From an uncultured Bacilli bacterium (GTDB lineage: Bacteria; Bacillota_I; Bacilli_A; RF39; UBA660): 64,000 bases of DNA. This document shows, in pieces, positions 44,781 to 53,603 of the stretch. Under the pieces are notes generated by a model. The model had not been told where the DNA came from. It did not search any database and was given only the letters and a program-made list of their open reading frames with translations. The stretch is taken from the NCBI GenBank assembly GCA_934090685.1, contig CAKOJN010000003.1, positions 1 to 64,000 on the forward strand, in the 5' to 3' direction. Numbering within the stretch: position 1 is the stretch's first letter; every line of letters starts with the position of its first letter. A program made the position numbers and the translations under genes.

Positions 44781-44971
44781 GATTTCACCACTAATAATTT
44801 ATGATATATTAGCTTTTTAATATAATGCCAAAATGAAAATACAAATAATAAATTAATTATGATCATATCACTGTCATAATCCAACATTAATAAAATAGGT
44901 ATTAATAATAAATTAATTAAATTAAAAAAAGTCAAAGAATGTACTTCGATAAATCTAATAATTTTTTTCAT
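44777..44971 (-). CDS. Small two-helix membrane protein upstream of tatD
   Basis: A 64-aa hydrophobic protein with two membrane segments (about 14-34 and 39-56). I start it at ATG 44971; a GTG three codons upstream is possible. Its stop overlaps the tatD start by 4 bases. No family is recognised. No clear ribosome-binding site is visible, so expression is less certain. Confidence 0.45.
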   Translation of the reverse strand: MKKIIRFIEVHSLTFFNLINLLLIPILLMLDYDSDMIIINLLFVFSFWHYIKKLIYHKLLVVKS

Positions 44972-45063
44972 ATATATCACATATCTATAATATAATATAT
45001 ATTATTTATTTTCAACTTATTAGACAAAATGTATCATTTTTTGACATTTTTTTACAACAAAAA

Positions 45064-45549
45064 TTATAAATTCTTTTTAATTAATTCTTTTATTATTTTT
45101 GATGTGGACTCCATATCAAAAATATTATTACCAATTATTATAATCGCTCCTAACAAATCACTATCTATTACTATAGGATTTATAATTACTTTACCAGTGG
45201 TTTTTTCTCCATTTAAATTAACTTCAGTAATTTTCTCATTTTTATATATTTTTCTTTGATGAATAATTTCAATTATTTTATCCGGAACGTTTTCTTTGCC
45301 ATTTATAAATTTGTTATTATAAACTATAAAAATATTATAATTATAAACATTTTTAAATATATTAATAATCTTTATAATATCAGTTTCTATATTTATTAAT
45401 CTAGAATATTTTTCTAAAATAATTTTTTCTTCTTCAACCAATATTTGAAAATCATCGCCAGTATGTATGTTTAAATTTTTTCTTAATTCTTTTGGAAGAA
45501 CTATTCTTCCTAATTCATCAATTTTTCTCACTATACCAGTTGTTCTCAA
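45064..45549 (-). CDS. spoVT: AbrB-family sporulation regulator SpoVT
   Basis: A 161-aa regulator. The AbrB-type swapped-hairpin DNA-binding domain (RTTGIVRKIDELGRIVLPKELRKNLNIHTGD, 1-45) is followed by a GAF-like domain (about 55-160). SpoVT acts in the forespore under sigma-G in Bacillus. I start at TTG 45549, which has AGGTG 6 bases upstream and gives the same N-terminus as Bacillus SpoVT. It follows mfd's place in Bacillus order (mfd-spoVT). Confidence 0.9.
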   Translation of the reverse strand: MRTTGIVRKIDELGRIVLPKELRKNLNIHTGDDFQILVEEEKIILEKYSRLINIETDIIKIINIFKNVYNYNIFIVYNNKFINGKENVPDKIIEIIHQRKIYKNEKITEVNLNGEKTTGKVIINPIVIDSDLLGAIIIIGNNIFDMESTSKIIKELIKKNL

Positions 45550-45600
45550 TATAATCACCTACTATTATTGTTTGCTTTTAGTAGTTGTTTTATACTTTTT

Positions 45601-48600
45601 TTATTTTATAAATTTTAAATTATAAATAATCTCTAATAATTCTTCTAAATAATATAAATAATTCTTATCTAATGTTGCTTTTAGAAGCGTAATTAATATA
45701 TTATCATTTTTATATATGAAGTTAAATTTAGTTGTTATATTCATTGTTTTTATAAACAATTCTTCTATATTTATATTCTGATAAGACTGTTTAGTAATTT
45801 TTAAAACAACTTTTAAATTATCATTTTCGTTAATTTTAATATTTTCTGCTATTAACATTTTCTCAATATATTTTTCATGTGCATATAATTCTAGTTCTTG
45901 ATTAGTAATACCAAATCTATCTTTTATTTCTGATAAAACTTCATTTAACTCTTTTTTATTTGTTATACCATTTATTTTTTTATGCAAGCTTATAATAACT
46001 TCGCTATCGTCTGTATATTCATTACCTATATGTGTTGAAACATTCAACATTGATTCTTTGTTTTCTTTTATTTCTTCTTCATCATAGTCTTTACCTTCTA
46101 CTTCTTCTTTAATTAAGTCTAAATACATATTTACACCAATCGAATCAATAAAACCTGCTTGTTCTTTTCCTAGAATATCACCTGCACCCCTAATTGCTAA
46201 ATCCCTCATTGAAATTTTATAACCACTGCCCAACTCAGTAAACTCTTTTATAGCATCTAAGCGTTTCATTGCTGTAGTTGTGAGTACTTTTTCTTTTCTA
46301 TACATTAAATATGCATATGCTATCCTGTCACTTCGTCCTACTCTTCCTCTTATTTGATATAGTTGACTTAATCCAAATCTATCGCTATCTATAACTATTA
46401 TTGTATTAGCATTTGGTATATCTATTCCATTTTCTATTATTGTTGTACTTACTAGTACGTCATATTTTTTATTTGTAAAATCATATATTATATCTTGCAT
46501 TTCGTTTTTAGTCATTTTACCATGTGCATAACATATATTCGCTTCTGGTATTATTTTTTTATATTTTTCTACAAGATTGTTCATATTTATTACATTATTA
46601 TATAATATGAATGCTTGTCCTTTTCGACTCATTTCTTTTAATATTGCTTCTCTTATTAACATTTCATTATATTCTATAACATACGTTTGGACAGGATACC
46701 TATTTTGCGGTGCTGATTCTATTAAAGACAAATCTCTTATTCCAACTAAAGACATTTGTAATGATCTTGGAATTGGAGTTGCTGAAACTGAAAGAACGTG
46801 AATATTTGACTTTAGTTTTTTAATTTTTTCTTTTTGTTCTACACCAAATCTATGTTCTTCATCAATAACTAATAATCCTAAATTATTATATTTTACATCA
46901 CTGCTTAATAATCTATGTGTTCCAAATATTATATCGATTTTGCCCTCTTTTAATTGTTTAAGTTTGGTTTGAACTTGTTTGTTAGTAAAATGCCTATTTA
47001 TTATATCTATATTTATAGCAAAATTTCTAAAACGTTTTAATGCAGATTCATATTGTTGATACGATAGAATTGTTGTTGGACATAAATATGCCACTTGATA
47101 ATTATTTTCTACTGCTTTAAACATTGCTCTAAATATTACTTCAGTTTTTCCATAACCAACGTCTCCACATAGTAATCTTTCCATCGGTCTTGGTTTTTCC
47201 ATGTCTTTTTTTATTTCATTTATTGCTTTTAATTGATCTACCGTTTCTTCATATTCAAATTCATTTTCAAAGATCAATTGATTTTCATCATCTTTTTTTA
47301 ATGGCTCAATTCTTGCTTTTTCTCTTTCTTTATATATTTTAAGTAAGTCACTTGTTATATTTTTAATTCTTTCTTTTATTCTTAACTTTGTTTTTGTCCA
47401 CTCTACGCTATTTAATTTATTAATAGTAGGTTTCATTCCTTCTTTTGAAGAATACTTATATAATTTTGAAATATCTTCTACTGGTACATATAATTTATCA
47501 TTTCCTTTATATTGAATTAATATATAATCCTTTTTCATTCTGTTTTTTTCTATTGTTGTAATACCTTTATAAATACCAATACCAGTTTTTCTATGAACTA
47601 CATAATCACCAATATTTAGTGAATCTATTGATGCAATGCTATTTCCTAAATTTGCATTATACTTTATTTTTTGAATTTTACTATATTCATATAAATCAAA
47701 TTCAGAGTAATAATAATTGTTGTTGAATATAAATCCATTGTTAAGGTGATAGTTACCTATTTTTATTTTTCTATTCAATTTTAATATTTCATTTAGAAAT
47801 TGTTTATTTGTAGAAAAAAGTATTCCATTATTTTTAATAATGTCATTCAAAAATTTTTCTTTATTAGAATTATATTTTTCAATAGATTTAGATTCAATTA
47901 ATATATCTTTATTTTTATTGTTGATTGTATCTAAATATAAGTCTTCTTTTTGCACGAGTTTATTAATTGTAAATACATTTGATTCTATATTTAAATATTT
48001 TAGTTGAGGCTGTATTAATTTTTCTTGGAGTTTTATTTGATTAAAATTATGAAATATTACTATCTTATTATTTATATATTCTCTAATAGAAGTGTCATTA
48101 TCATTAAAGTTTTCATTTAAACTTGATATAGTTATTTCTTTAATTTCACTTGTAGTTCTTTGTGTCATGGAATCAAAATATTTAATTTTTTCTATTTCAT
48201 TATCAAACATTTCAATTCTAACAGGATTTTCTTCTCCAACCGGAAAAATATCAATGACAAAACCCCTAACAGAAAAATCTGCTGTATTATACACAATACT
48301 TTCTTTTTTATAACCATTATCTATTAATTTTTCTATAAGTTTTTTTCTATCAACACTTTGACCAGTTTTTAAAATTATTTTTTGATTTTGATATTTTTCA
48401 ATATTTGGAAGTTTTTTTATAAAACTATTTAGATGAACAATCACTATTTTTTGTTTATCATCTTTTATTTTATTTAATAAATTTATTCGCATATATAATA
48501 ATTCTGGTGATACTGCAATTGCTGATTTTGTTATAAAATCATCTTCGGGAAATAAATAAACATCGTCTGTATAAGATTTTAAATCATTATATTTTTCAGT

Positions 48601-48759
48601 TGCTTCATTTAATGTTGGCAGAACTAATAATATATTTTTTTTATACTTAAAAAATATATATAATAAAAATTGATTATATATTTCATTATCACTAATAGAT
48701 ATATTTTTTATACCTTTTAAATCAAAATTAAACAATTTTTCATATAACTTTTCATTCAT
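45601..48759 (-). CDS. mfd: Transcription-repair coupling factor
   Basis: A 1052-aa translocase that removes RNA polymerase stalled at DNA damage. In order there are an N-terminal UvrB-like region, the RNAP-interaction domain (IGDYVVHRKTGIGIYKG), RecG-like helicase motifs (GDVGYGKTEV, DEEHRFGV, SATPIPR) and a C-terminal TRCF domain. It is about 100 residues shorter than E. coli Mfd. One base overlaps the pth stop. fin, normally between pth and mfd in Bacillus, is absent. Confidence 0.97.
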   Translation of the reverse strand: MNEKLYEKLFNFDLKGIKNISISDNEIYNQFLLYIFFKYKKNILLVLPTLNEATEKYNDLKSYTDDVYLFPEDDFITKSAIAVSPELLYMRINLLNKIKDDKQKIVIVHLNSFIKKLPNIEKYQNQKIILKTGQSVDRKKLIEKLIDNGYKKESIVYNTADFSVRGFVIDIFPVGEENPVRIEMFDNEIEKIKYFDSMTQRTTSEIKEITISSLNENFNDNDTSIREYINNKIVIFHNFNQIKLQEKLIQPQLKYLNIESNVFTINKLVQKEDLYLDTINNKNKDILIESKSIEKYNSNKEKFLNDIIKNNGILFSTNKQFLNEILKLNRKIKIGNYHLNNGFIFNNNYYYSEFDLYEYSKIQKIKYNANLGNSIASIDSLNIGDYVVHRKTGIGIYKGITTIEKNRMKKDYILIQYKGNDKLYVPVEDISKLYKYSSKEGMKPTINKLNSVEWTKTKLRIKERIKNITSDLLKIYKEREKARIEPLKKDDENQLIFENEFEYEETVDQLKAINEIKKDMEKPRPMERLLCGDVGYGKTEVIFRAMFKAVENNYQVAYLCPTTILSYQQYESALKRFRNFAINIDIINRHFTNKQVQTKLKQLKEGKIDIIFGTHRLLSSDVKYNNLGLLVIDEEHRFGVEQKEKIKKLKSNIHVLSVSATPIPRSLQMSLVGIRDLSLIESAPQNRYPVQTYVIEYNEMLIREAILKEMSRKGQAFILYNNVINMNNLVEKYKKIIPEANICYAHGKMTKNEMQDIIYDFTNKKYDVLVSTTIIENGIDIPNANTIIVIDSDRFGLSQLYQIRGRVGRSDRIAYAYLMYRKEKVLTTTAMKRLDAIKEFTELGSGYKISMRDLAIRGAGDILGKEQAGFIDSIGVNMYLDLIKEEVEGKDYDEEEIKENKESMLNVSTHIGNEYTDDSEVIISLHKKINGITNKKELNEVLSEIKDRFGITNQELELYAHEKYIEKMLIAENIKINENDNLKVVLKITKQSYQNINIEELFIKTMNITTKFNFIYKNDNILITLLKATLDKNYLYYLEELLEIIYNLKFIK

Positions 48760-49313
48760 TACTTTTTATTGTATTTCTCCATTAATTTATTTATATCATA
48801 TTTTGCAAAATCATCAATTATACAAGATATTTTTGGCAATATTGAATCTATAATTTTACTTTCTTCTTGAGAAAATTTTCCTAGTACATAATCTACCATA
48901 TCATGATTATTCTTTGATATACCGATTCTCACTCTTGCTATATTTTCAGTTTTCAATTTATTGATAATATCTTTTATTCCATTATGTCCTGCTGAACTTC
49001 CACTACTTTTAATTTTGAAAGCACCTAACTCAAAATCCATATCATCATATATTATTAAAATATCTGATATATTTAAGTCAAAATATTTATAAAATTGAAT
49101 TACTGCATCTCCAGAATTATTCATATAAGTCTTTGGTTTTACTAACAATATTTTTTCTTTATCAATCAAATGTTCACAATATTCAGAGTTAAATTTATTT
49201 TTATAAGTTAAATTGTATTTTGATGCATAATAATCGATTGATTTAAAACCACAATTATGCCTAGTATTTTCATAATTCTTTCCAGGATTTCCTAAACCTA
49301 CTACTAATTTCAT
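48759..49313 (-). CDS. pth: Peptidyl-tRNA hydrolase
   Basis: A 184-aa enzyme that frees tRNA from drop-off peptidyl-tRNA. It has GLGNPGKNYENTRHNCGF (with the catalytic His), KPKTYMNNSG and YDDMDFELG, followed by SSAGHNGIKDI. All active-site residues are present. It starts immediately after the rsmI stop and overlaps mfd by one base. Confidence 0.97.
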   Translation of the reverse strand: MKLVVGLGNPGKNYENTRHNCGFKSIDYYASKYNLTYKNKFNSEYCEHLIDKEKILLVKPKTYMNNSGDAVIQFYKYFDLNISDILIIYDDMDFELGAFKIKSSGSSAGHNGIKDIINKLKTENIARVRIGISKNNHDMVDYVLGKFSQEESKIIDSILPKISCIIDDFAKYDINKLMEKYNKK

Positions 49314-50153
49314 TTATAACTCCTTACATTCTTCATATAATTTATTTTTACTTATATTGTATCTTTTAGATACTTCCTTAATTGCGTCCTTCTTAGTATA
49401 ACCTTTTTGATACATTTCATTAACTATATTTTTACAATCAACTTGATCTTCAATTATTTTATAATTTTTTTCCACAACTATAACAAATTCTCCTTTTAAT
49501 GTATCAGTGTATTTAATTACTTCTGATATATTTTCTCTTATGATTTCTTCATGCAATTTTGAAATTTCGCGGACTAAAGCAATCTTTCTATCACCCAATA
49601 TCTTATAGATTAATTCTAATGTATTTTTTACTCTATATGGTGATTCATAAAAAATTAGAGAATAATTTACATTTTTTAAATTTTTTAATTCTTTTTCAGC
49701 TAGTGTTTTTTTACTATTTAAGAAACCATAAAATAAAAATTTACTGTTATCCAATCCTGACATGTTTAATGCTGGTATTAATGCTGTTGCTCCAGGAAGT
49801 GCTATAACACTAATTTCTTCTTTAATCACTTCATTTACAATATAATTACCAGGATCACTTATTAATGGTGTACCTCTATCAGTAACATATCCTATGTTTT
49901 TACCTTCTTTCAACATTCTAATTATTTTATCTTTATGTTTCATCTCACTATATTTATGACATGATTCTATTTTTTTACTTATATCATAATGTTTCAATAG
50001 ATTGTATGCTTCACGTGTGTCTTCAGCAAAAACAACATCAACAAATTTTAATGTATTTAAAGCTCTTATTGTAATATCTTCCAAATTTCCGATTGGCGTA
50101 GGTATTAAATATAATTTTCCTTTATTATCTTTTTCGTAACTTAATTGTTTCAT
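49314..50153 (-). CDS. rsmI: 16S rRNA (cytidine1402-2'-O)-methyltransferase
   Basis: A 279-aa tetrapyrrole-methylase-fold enzyme: LYLIPTPIGNLEDITIRALNTL at the start, AEDTREAYNLL, GTPLISDPG and ALPGATA for SAM binding, with FYESPYRV. It has the C-terminal helical domain of RsmI (YTKKDAIKEVSKRYNISKN). It is adjacent to trmN6 as in Bacillus yabB-yazA-rsmI. Confidence 0.96.
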   Translation of the reverse strand: MKQLSYEKDNKGKLYLIPTPIGNLEDITIRALNTLKFVDVVFAEDTREAYNLLKHYDISKKIESCHKYSEMKHKDKIIRMLKEGKNIGYVTDRGTPLISDPGNYIVNEVIKEEISVIALPGATALIPALNMSGLDNSKFLFYGFLNSKKTLAEKELKNLKNVNYSLIFYESPYRVKNTLELIYKILGDRKIALVREISKLHEEIIRENISEVIKYTDTLKGEFVIVVEKNYKIIEDQVDCKNIVNEMYQKGYTKKDAIKEVSKRYNISKNKLYEECKEL

Positions 50154-50894
50154 TTAATCACTTCCAAACATTTTTAATACTTCTTTACTATAATTTCCAT
50201 TTTGCTCGTGCACAATTAATGAATCTAATATTTTTAAACCCGGTTTTCCATTTTTTCTTCCATCAATTAAAACTAAATTAGATTCTTTTCCAGCTTTAGG
50301 ATATATAAACCTTATTCTTTTTGGTTCAATATTATTTTGTCTCATCAGTATTATTATATCAATTAATCTATCTGTTCTATGTATCAAGGAAAGTGAACCA
50401 TTATTTTTCAATAATTTTTTAGATATATTCATTATATCTTCTAGCTTTATTAAAATCTCATGTCTTGCTATAGATTTTATATTATTATTATTTTTTATAC
50501 TAGTATTACTATTCTTAAAATATGGTGGATTGCAAGTAATCAAATCAAAAATATCAGTCTCAAAATCATTAACCAATTCTTTTGCATCTTTATTTATTAA
50601 AATAATTTGATTTTCTAAATTATTAATTTTTAATGTTTTCTCTGCTAAATCAAATATTTCTTTTTGAATTTCTACTCCATATATTAAAGCTTTTGTTTTT
50701 CTTGATAATATTAAGGGTATAGGAATATTTCCTGTGCACAAATCTAATACTTTTTTTGTTTTGTTATTCAAAATAACAAAATTAGGAAGCAAGATAGAAT
50801 CTAAACTAAAATTAAAATAGTTCTTATTTTGATATATCTTAATATTATTGAAATTTACTAAATCATTTATTGTTTCATTATTCTTGTTTTTCAT
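50154..50894 (-). CDS. trmN6: tRNA (adenine37-N6)-methyltransferase-like protein (YabB/TrmN6)
   Basis: A 246-aa class I SAM methyltransferase with VLDLCTGNIPIPLIL and the amino-methylating motif NPPYF. The length and operon place (after ricT, before rsmI) match Bacillus yabB. The family methylates A37 of tRNA-Val in E. coli. Its start overlaps ricT by 17 bases; a later start would lose conserved sequence. Confidence 0.88.
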   Translation of the reverse strand: MKNKNNETINDLVNFNNIKIYQNKNYFNFSLDSILLPNFVILNNKTKKVLDLCTGNIPIPLILSRKTKALIYGVEIQKEIFDLAEKTLKINNLENQIILINKDAKELVNDFETDIFDLITCNPPYFKNSNTSIKNNNNIKSIARHEILIKLEDIMNISKKLLKNNGSLSLIHRTDRLIDIIILMRQNNIEPKRIRFIYPKAGKESNLVLIDGRKNGKPGLKILDSLIVHEQNGNYSKEVLKMFGSD

Positions 50895-51675
50895 AATATT
50901 TTTTTAATGGAACCTCTACTACAATTTTGTTGTTACTTTCAGTATTAACAGTATATTTTCTATTTAAGATATCAATAGATATCACGATTCCATTTTCATC
51001 TCCAATTTTAACTTTTTGTCCTACCTCAGGCATATCTTTTCTATAAAAACTGTAATTTTCATCCTCATATTTTAAACAACATAATAATCTTCCACATTGA
51101 CCATTTATTTTACTTGGATTCAATGATATACATTGATTTTTAACTTGTGCAATACCTACAGAATCTAAATCTTTCAAAAAATTTGAGCAACATAGTTTTC
51201 TTCCACATTGACCTATTCCAGATATTTCTTTTGCTTTGTCTCTTACACCTACTTGTCTTAACTCAATTCTTACTTTATAAATTGATGCCAATGATTTTGC
51301 TAATTCCCTAAAATCTACCCTATTTTCTGCAATAAAATGAAATATTAATTGTGTTTTATCGAATGTAAAATCAGCATCCAAAAATTTCATGTCTAATTTC
51401 ATTTTTTTAGCAATATCAGTTGCTTTTTTTAATGCATCTTTTGCTTCTTCAATATTTTTTTTATTTTGATCTATTTCTTTTTTTGTAGCAATTTTTATTA
51501 TTTTTGAATATTCTTTTTGATTTAATTCATTTTCTATAATTGTGCTTACATAACCAAATTGTTGCCCTTTTTCTGTTTCAACAATCACATAATCATTTAT
51601 TTTAACATTATTATTGTTATCATCAAAAATGTATTCTTTACCATTTTTTTTAAATTTCACACCAACACTTTTCAT
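50878..51675 (-). CDS. ricT: PSP1-domain protein RicT (YaaT)
   Basis: A 265-aa protein with the PSP1 domain. It has the cluster-binding cysteines CGRKLCCSNFL and CGRLLCCLKYE, plus GYVSTIIENEL near the start. In Bacillus, RicT with RicA and RicF guides RNase Y and affects sporulation and competence. Its start overlaps holB by 4 bases. ricA and ricF are not in the window. Confidence 0.93.
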   Translation of the reverse strand: MKSVGVKFKKNGKEYIFDDNNNNVKINDYVIVETEKGQQFGYVSTIIENELNQKEYSKIIKIATKKEIDQNKKNIEEAKDALKKATDIAKKMKLDMKFLDADFTFDKTQLIFHFIAENRVDFRELAKSLASIYKVRIELRQVGVRDKAKEISGIGQCGRKLCCSNFLKDLDSVGIAQVKNQCISLNPSKINGQCGRLLCCLKYEDENYSFYRKDMPEVGQKVKIGDENGIVISIDILNRKYTVNTESNNKIVVEVPLKKYYEKQE

Positions 51676-52469
51676 TTTTCACATCTCCACATATCTATTA
51701 AAAACCTATCAATACATAAATTTTTATTTAAATTTTTTTTAGTATAATTAATATTGTCATTTATAATTAGTATTTTTTCTAATATTTTTTTTGTATTATT
51801 TTTTACAATTATAAATAAATCTTCATCTGTTATATTATTATTAACAATCTTAAAAAGTTTTTCCTTATATATATCTAATATATTAATCAAAATATTGTTA
51901 AATTCCATTCTATCTTTAATATTATTATAAATATCACAGTTACTAGCAATTGTTACAATTCCTTTTTCTTCAATATCATATACTATTTTCTTAGCAAAAT
52001 CAAAATAATCTTTTTTACATTCATTTTCTACATCAGAAGATACAAAAAATTTTTGACATCTACTAGCAATTGTTGGTTTTACAGCCGTAATATTACTAGA
52101 TAATAGAAAAGCGTATATTCCTTTTTCTGGTTCTTCTAAAGTTTTTAATAAAGCATTGTATACATTATCTGTGAGTTTTTCACAATCTTCAATTATATAT
52201 ATTTTTAAATTACTAAATTGCGATGTTAAAGAAAGATTTAATAATAATTCTTTTATATTGTTTTTTGTTATTAATGTCTCATTTTGTCTCAAAATAAAAA
52301 TATCAGGATTGTTATAAATATCCAATTTTGTGTTAAAGAAAAAGTTTTCTAATATTGATTCTAATTGTTCTTTAAATACATCAAAATTAACATTTCCTAT
52401 AAGAAATGCTTGAGGAAATGTGCTTTTAGTACTAGCATTTTTAAAATAATCATATACAATATTATTCAA
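51672..52469 (-). CDS. holB: DNA polymerase III delta' subunit
   Basis: A 265-aa clamp-loader subunit. It has IYIIEDCEKLTDNVYNALLKTLEEPEKGIYAFLLSSN and the sensor-1 SRCQKF. A degenerate P-loop region is as expected for delta', which does not hydrolyse ATP. Start TTG 52469 has AGGAG 6 bases upstream. tmk and darA, which precede holB in Bacillus, are missing here; the BofA-like gene precedes it instead. Confidence 0.9.
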   Translation of the reverse strand: MNNIVYDYFKNASTKSTFPQAFLIGNVNFDVFKEQLESILENFFFNTKLDIYNNPDIFILRQNETLITKNNIKELLLNLSLTSQFSNLKIYIIEDCEKLTDNVYNALLKTLEEPEKGIYAFLLSSNITAVKPTIASRCQKFFVSSDVENECKKDYFDFAKKIVYDIEEKGIVTIASNCDIYNNIKDRMEFNNILINILDIYKEKLFKIVNNNITDEDLFIIVKNNTKKILEKILIINDNINYTKKNLNKNLCIDRFLIDMWRCEK

Positions 52470-52481
52470 TTTTTTCTCCTT

Positions 52482-52658
52482 TCAATAATAATATTTTAAA
52501 AAAATTATTGCTAAAATCCCAAATATATTATAAATATATACTATTATTATTGTAATTACATTAATGGGTAAATTTTTTCCGATTGGACTTATGAATATAT
52601 TAATTGAATACATTAAGCATAATGTCCAAACTATTTTTTTTATAAATAAATATATCAT
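52482..52658 (-). CDS. bofA: BofA-like pro-sigma-K processing regulator
   Basis: A 58-aa membrane protein with two hydrophobic helices. The C-terminal pattern NLPINVITIIIVYIYNIFGI, then A-x3-LK, matches the BofA signature PINxxTxxI...LGIxGIxAL. BofA holds the SpoIVFB protease inactive until the forespore signal. The position directly after recR matches Bacillus recR-yaaL-bofA. Start ATG 52658, with AGGTG upstream. It is shorter than Bacillus BofA (87 aa) at the N-terminus, which lacks one helix. Confidence 0.65.
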   Translation of the reverse strand: MIYLFIKKIVWTLCLMYSINIFISPIGKNLPINVITIIIVYIYNIFGILAIIFLKYYY

Positions 52659-52691
52659 TTTTTTCACCTGATATAATTTATGTAATAAATA

Positions 52692-53291
52692 TTAAGATAT
52701 AACTTTTCTATCTTCCCATGCTTTTGTTATCATTATTGGATCTAAGTACTCAATATCTGTCCCCATCGGGATACCATAAGATAATCTAGAAACTTTCACA
52801 TCAAATTTTTCTAACATTTTTTGTATATAGGATGATGTTACCTCACCTTCAATTGTTGGATTTAATGCTATAATAACTTCTTTTATTTTGTTGTTGATTC
52901 TATTATTAACAAGACTATAAATATTTAAATCTTCTGGACCTATTCCGTCTATAGGTGATATTAAACCATTCAAAACATGATATAAACCACCATATTTACC
53001 AGTTTTTTCTATAAAAAATACACTTTTTGAGTCTTCTACAATACAAAGTGTTGTAATATCTCTTTTTTTGTTTGCACATACATTACATACATCATGATCA
53101 GATAAACAACCACAAACCTCACACTTTTTAATATTTTTTTTAAAATTAATTAATGCTTCTGATAAATTTTCAATTTCTTGAATATCATTATTATAAATTG
53201 AATATACAAACCTCTCCGCTGTTTTTTCACCAACGCCGGGTAAAATAGTCAAACTATTCATTAAATGTTCAAAACTCTTTGGTAAAATCAT
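52692..53291 (-). CDS. recR: Recombination mediator RecR
   Basis: A 199-aa protein with a helix-hairpin-helix (TILPGVGEKTAERFVYSI), a four-Cys zinc site (CEVCGCLSDHDVCNVC), the Toprim domain (CIVEDSKSVFFIEKTG) and the C-terminal Walker-B-like tail. It works with RecO and RecF in gap repair. It follows ebfC by 3 bases, as in Bacillus. Confidence 0.97.
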   Translation of the reverse strand: MILPKSFEHLMNSLTILPGVGEKTAERFVYSIYNNDIQEIENLSEALINFKKNIKKCEVCGCLSDHDVCNVCANKKRDITTLCIVEDSKSVFFIEKTGKYGGLYHVLNGLISPIDGIGPEDLNIYSLVNNRINNKIKEVIIALNPTIEGEVTSSYIQKMLEKFDVKVSRLSYGIPMGTDIEYLDPIMITKAWEDRKVIS

Positions 53292-53294
53292 TAT

Positions 53295-53588
53295 CTAAAA
53301 TAATCCTCCTATACCATTTGTATATTTACCTAACTTTTTTTCTTTTTCTTTTTTAATTTGATCAAGAACATTATTTAAGGCAACTGTCATTACATCCTCT
53401 AACAATTCTGTATCTTTTAGTATTTCTTCATTAATTATTTTCATTTTTTTAACTTCGTTTTTTCCAGATATTTCAACTTCAATATTTTCATTTTCATATT
53501 TAAATAGTGTATTTTCTATTTCTTTTGTAGTTCTTTCTAAATCTGCTTGCAATTTTCTTGCTTGATTCATTAAACTTTGCATATTCAT
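53295..53588 (-). CDS. ebfC: YbaB/EbfC nucleoid-associated protein
   Basis: A 97-aa DNA-binding protein: MNMQSLMNQARKLQADLERTTKEIENT and the central EVEISGKNEVKKMKI typical of YbaB/YaaK. It is in the conserved dnaX-ebfC-recR order. The C-terminus ends in a short glycine motif GKYTNGIGGLF, as in Bacilli. Confidence 0.95.
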   Translation of the reverse strand: MNMQSLMNQARKLQADLERTTKEIENTLFKYENENIEVEISGKNEVKKMKIINEEILKDTELLEDVMTVALNNVLDQIKKEKEKKLGKYTNGIGGLF

Positions 53589-53603
53589 ATTATAATCACC
53601 CTT

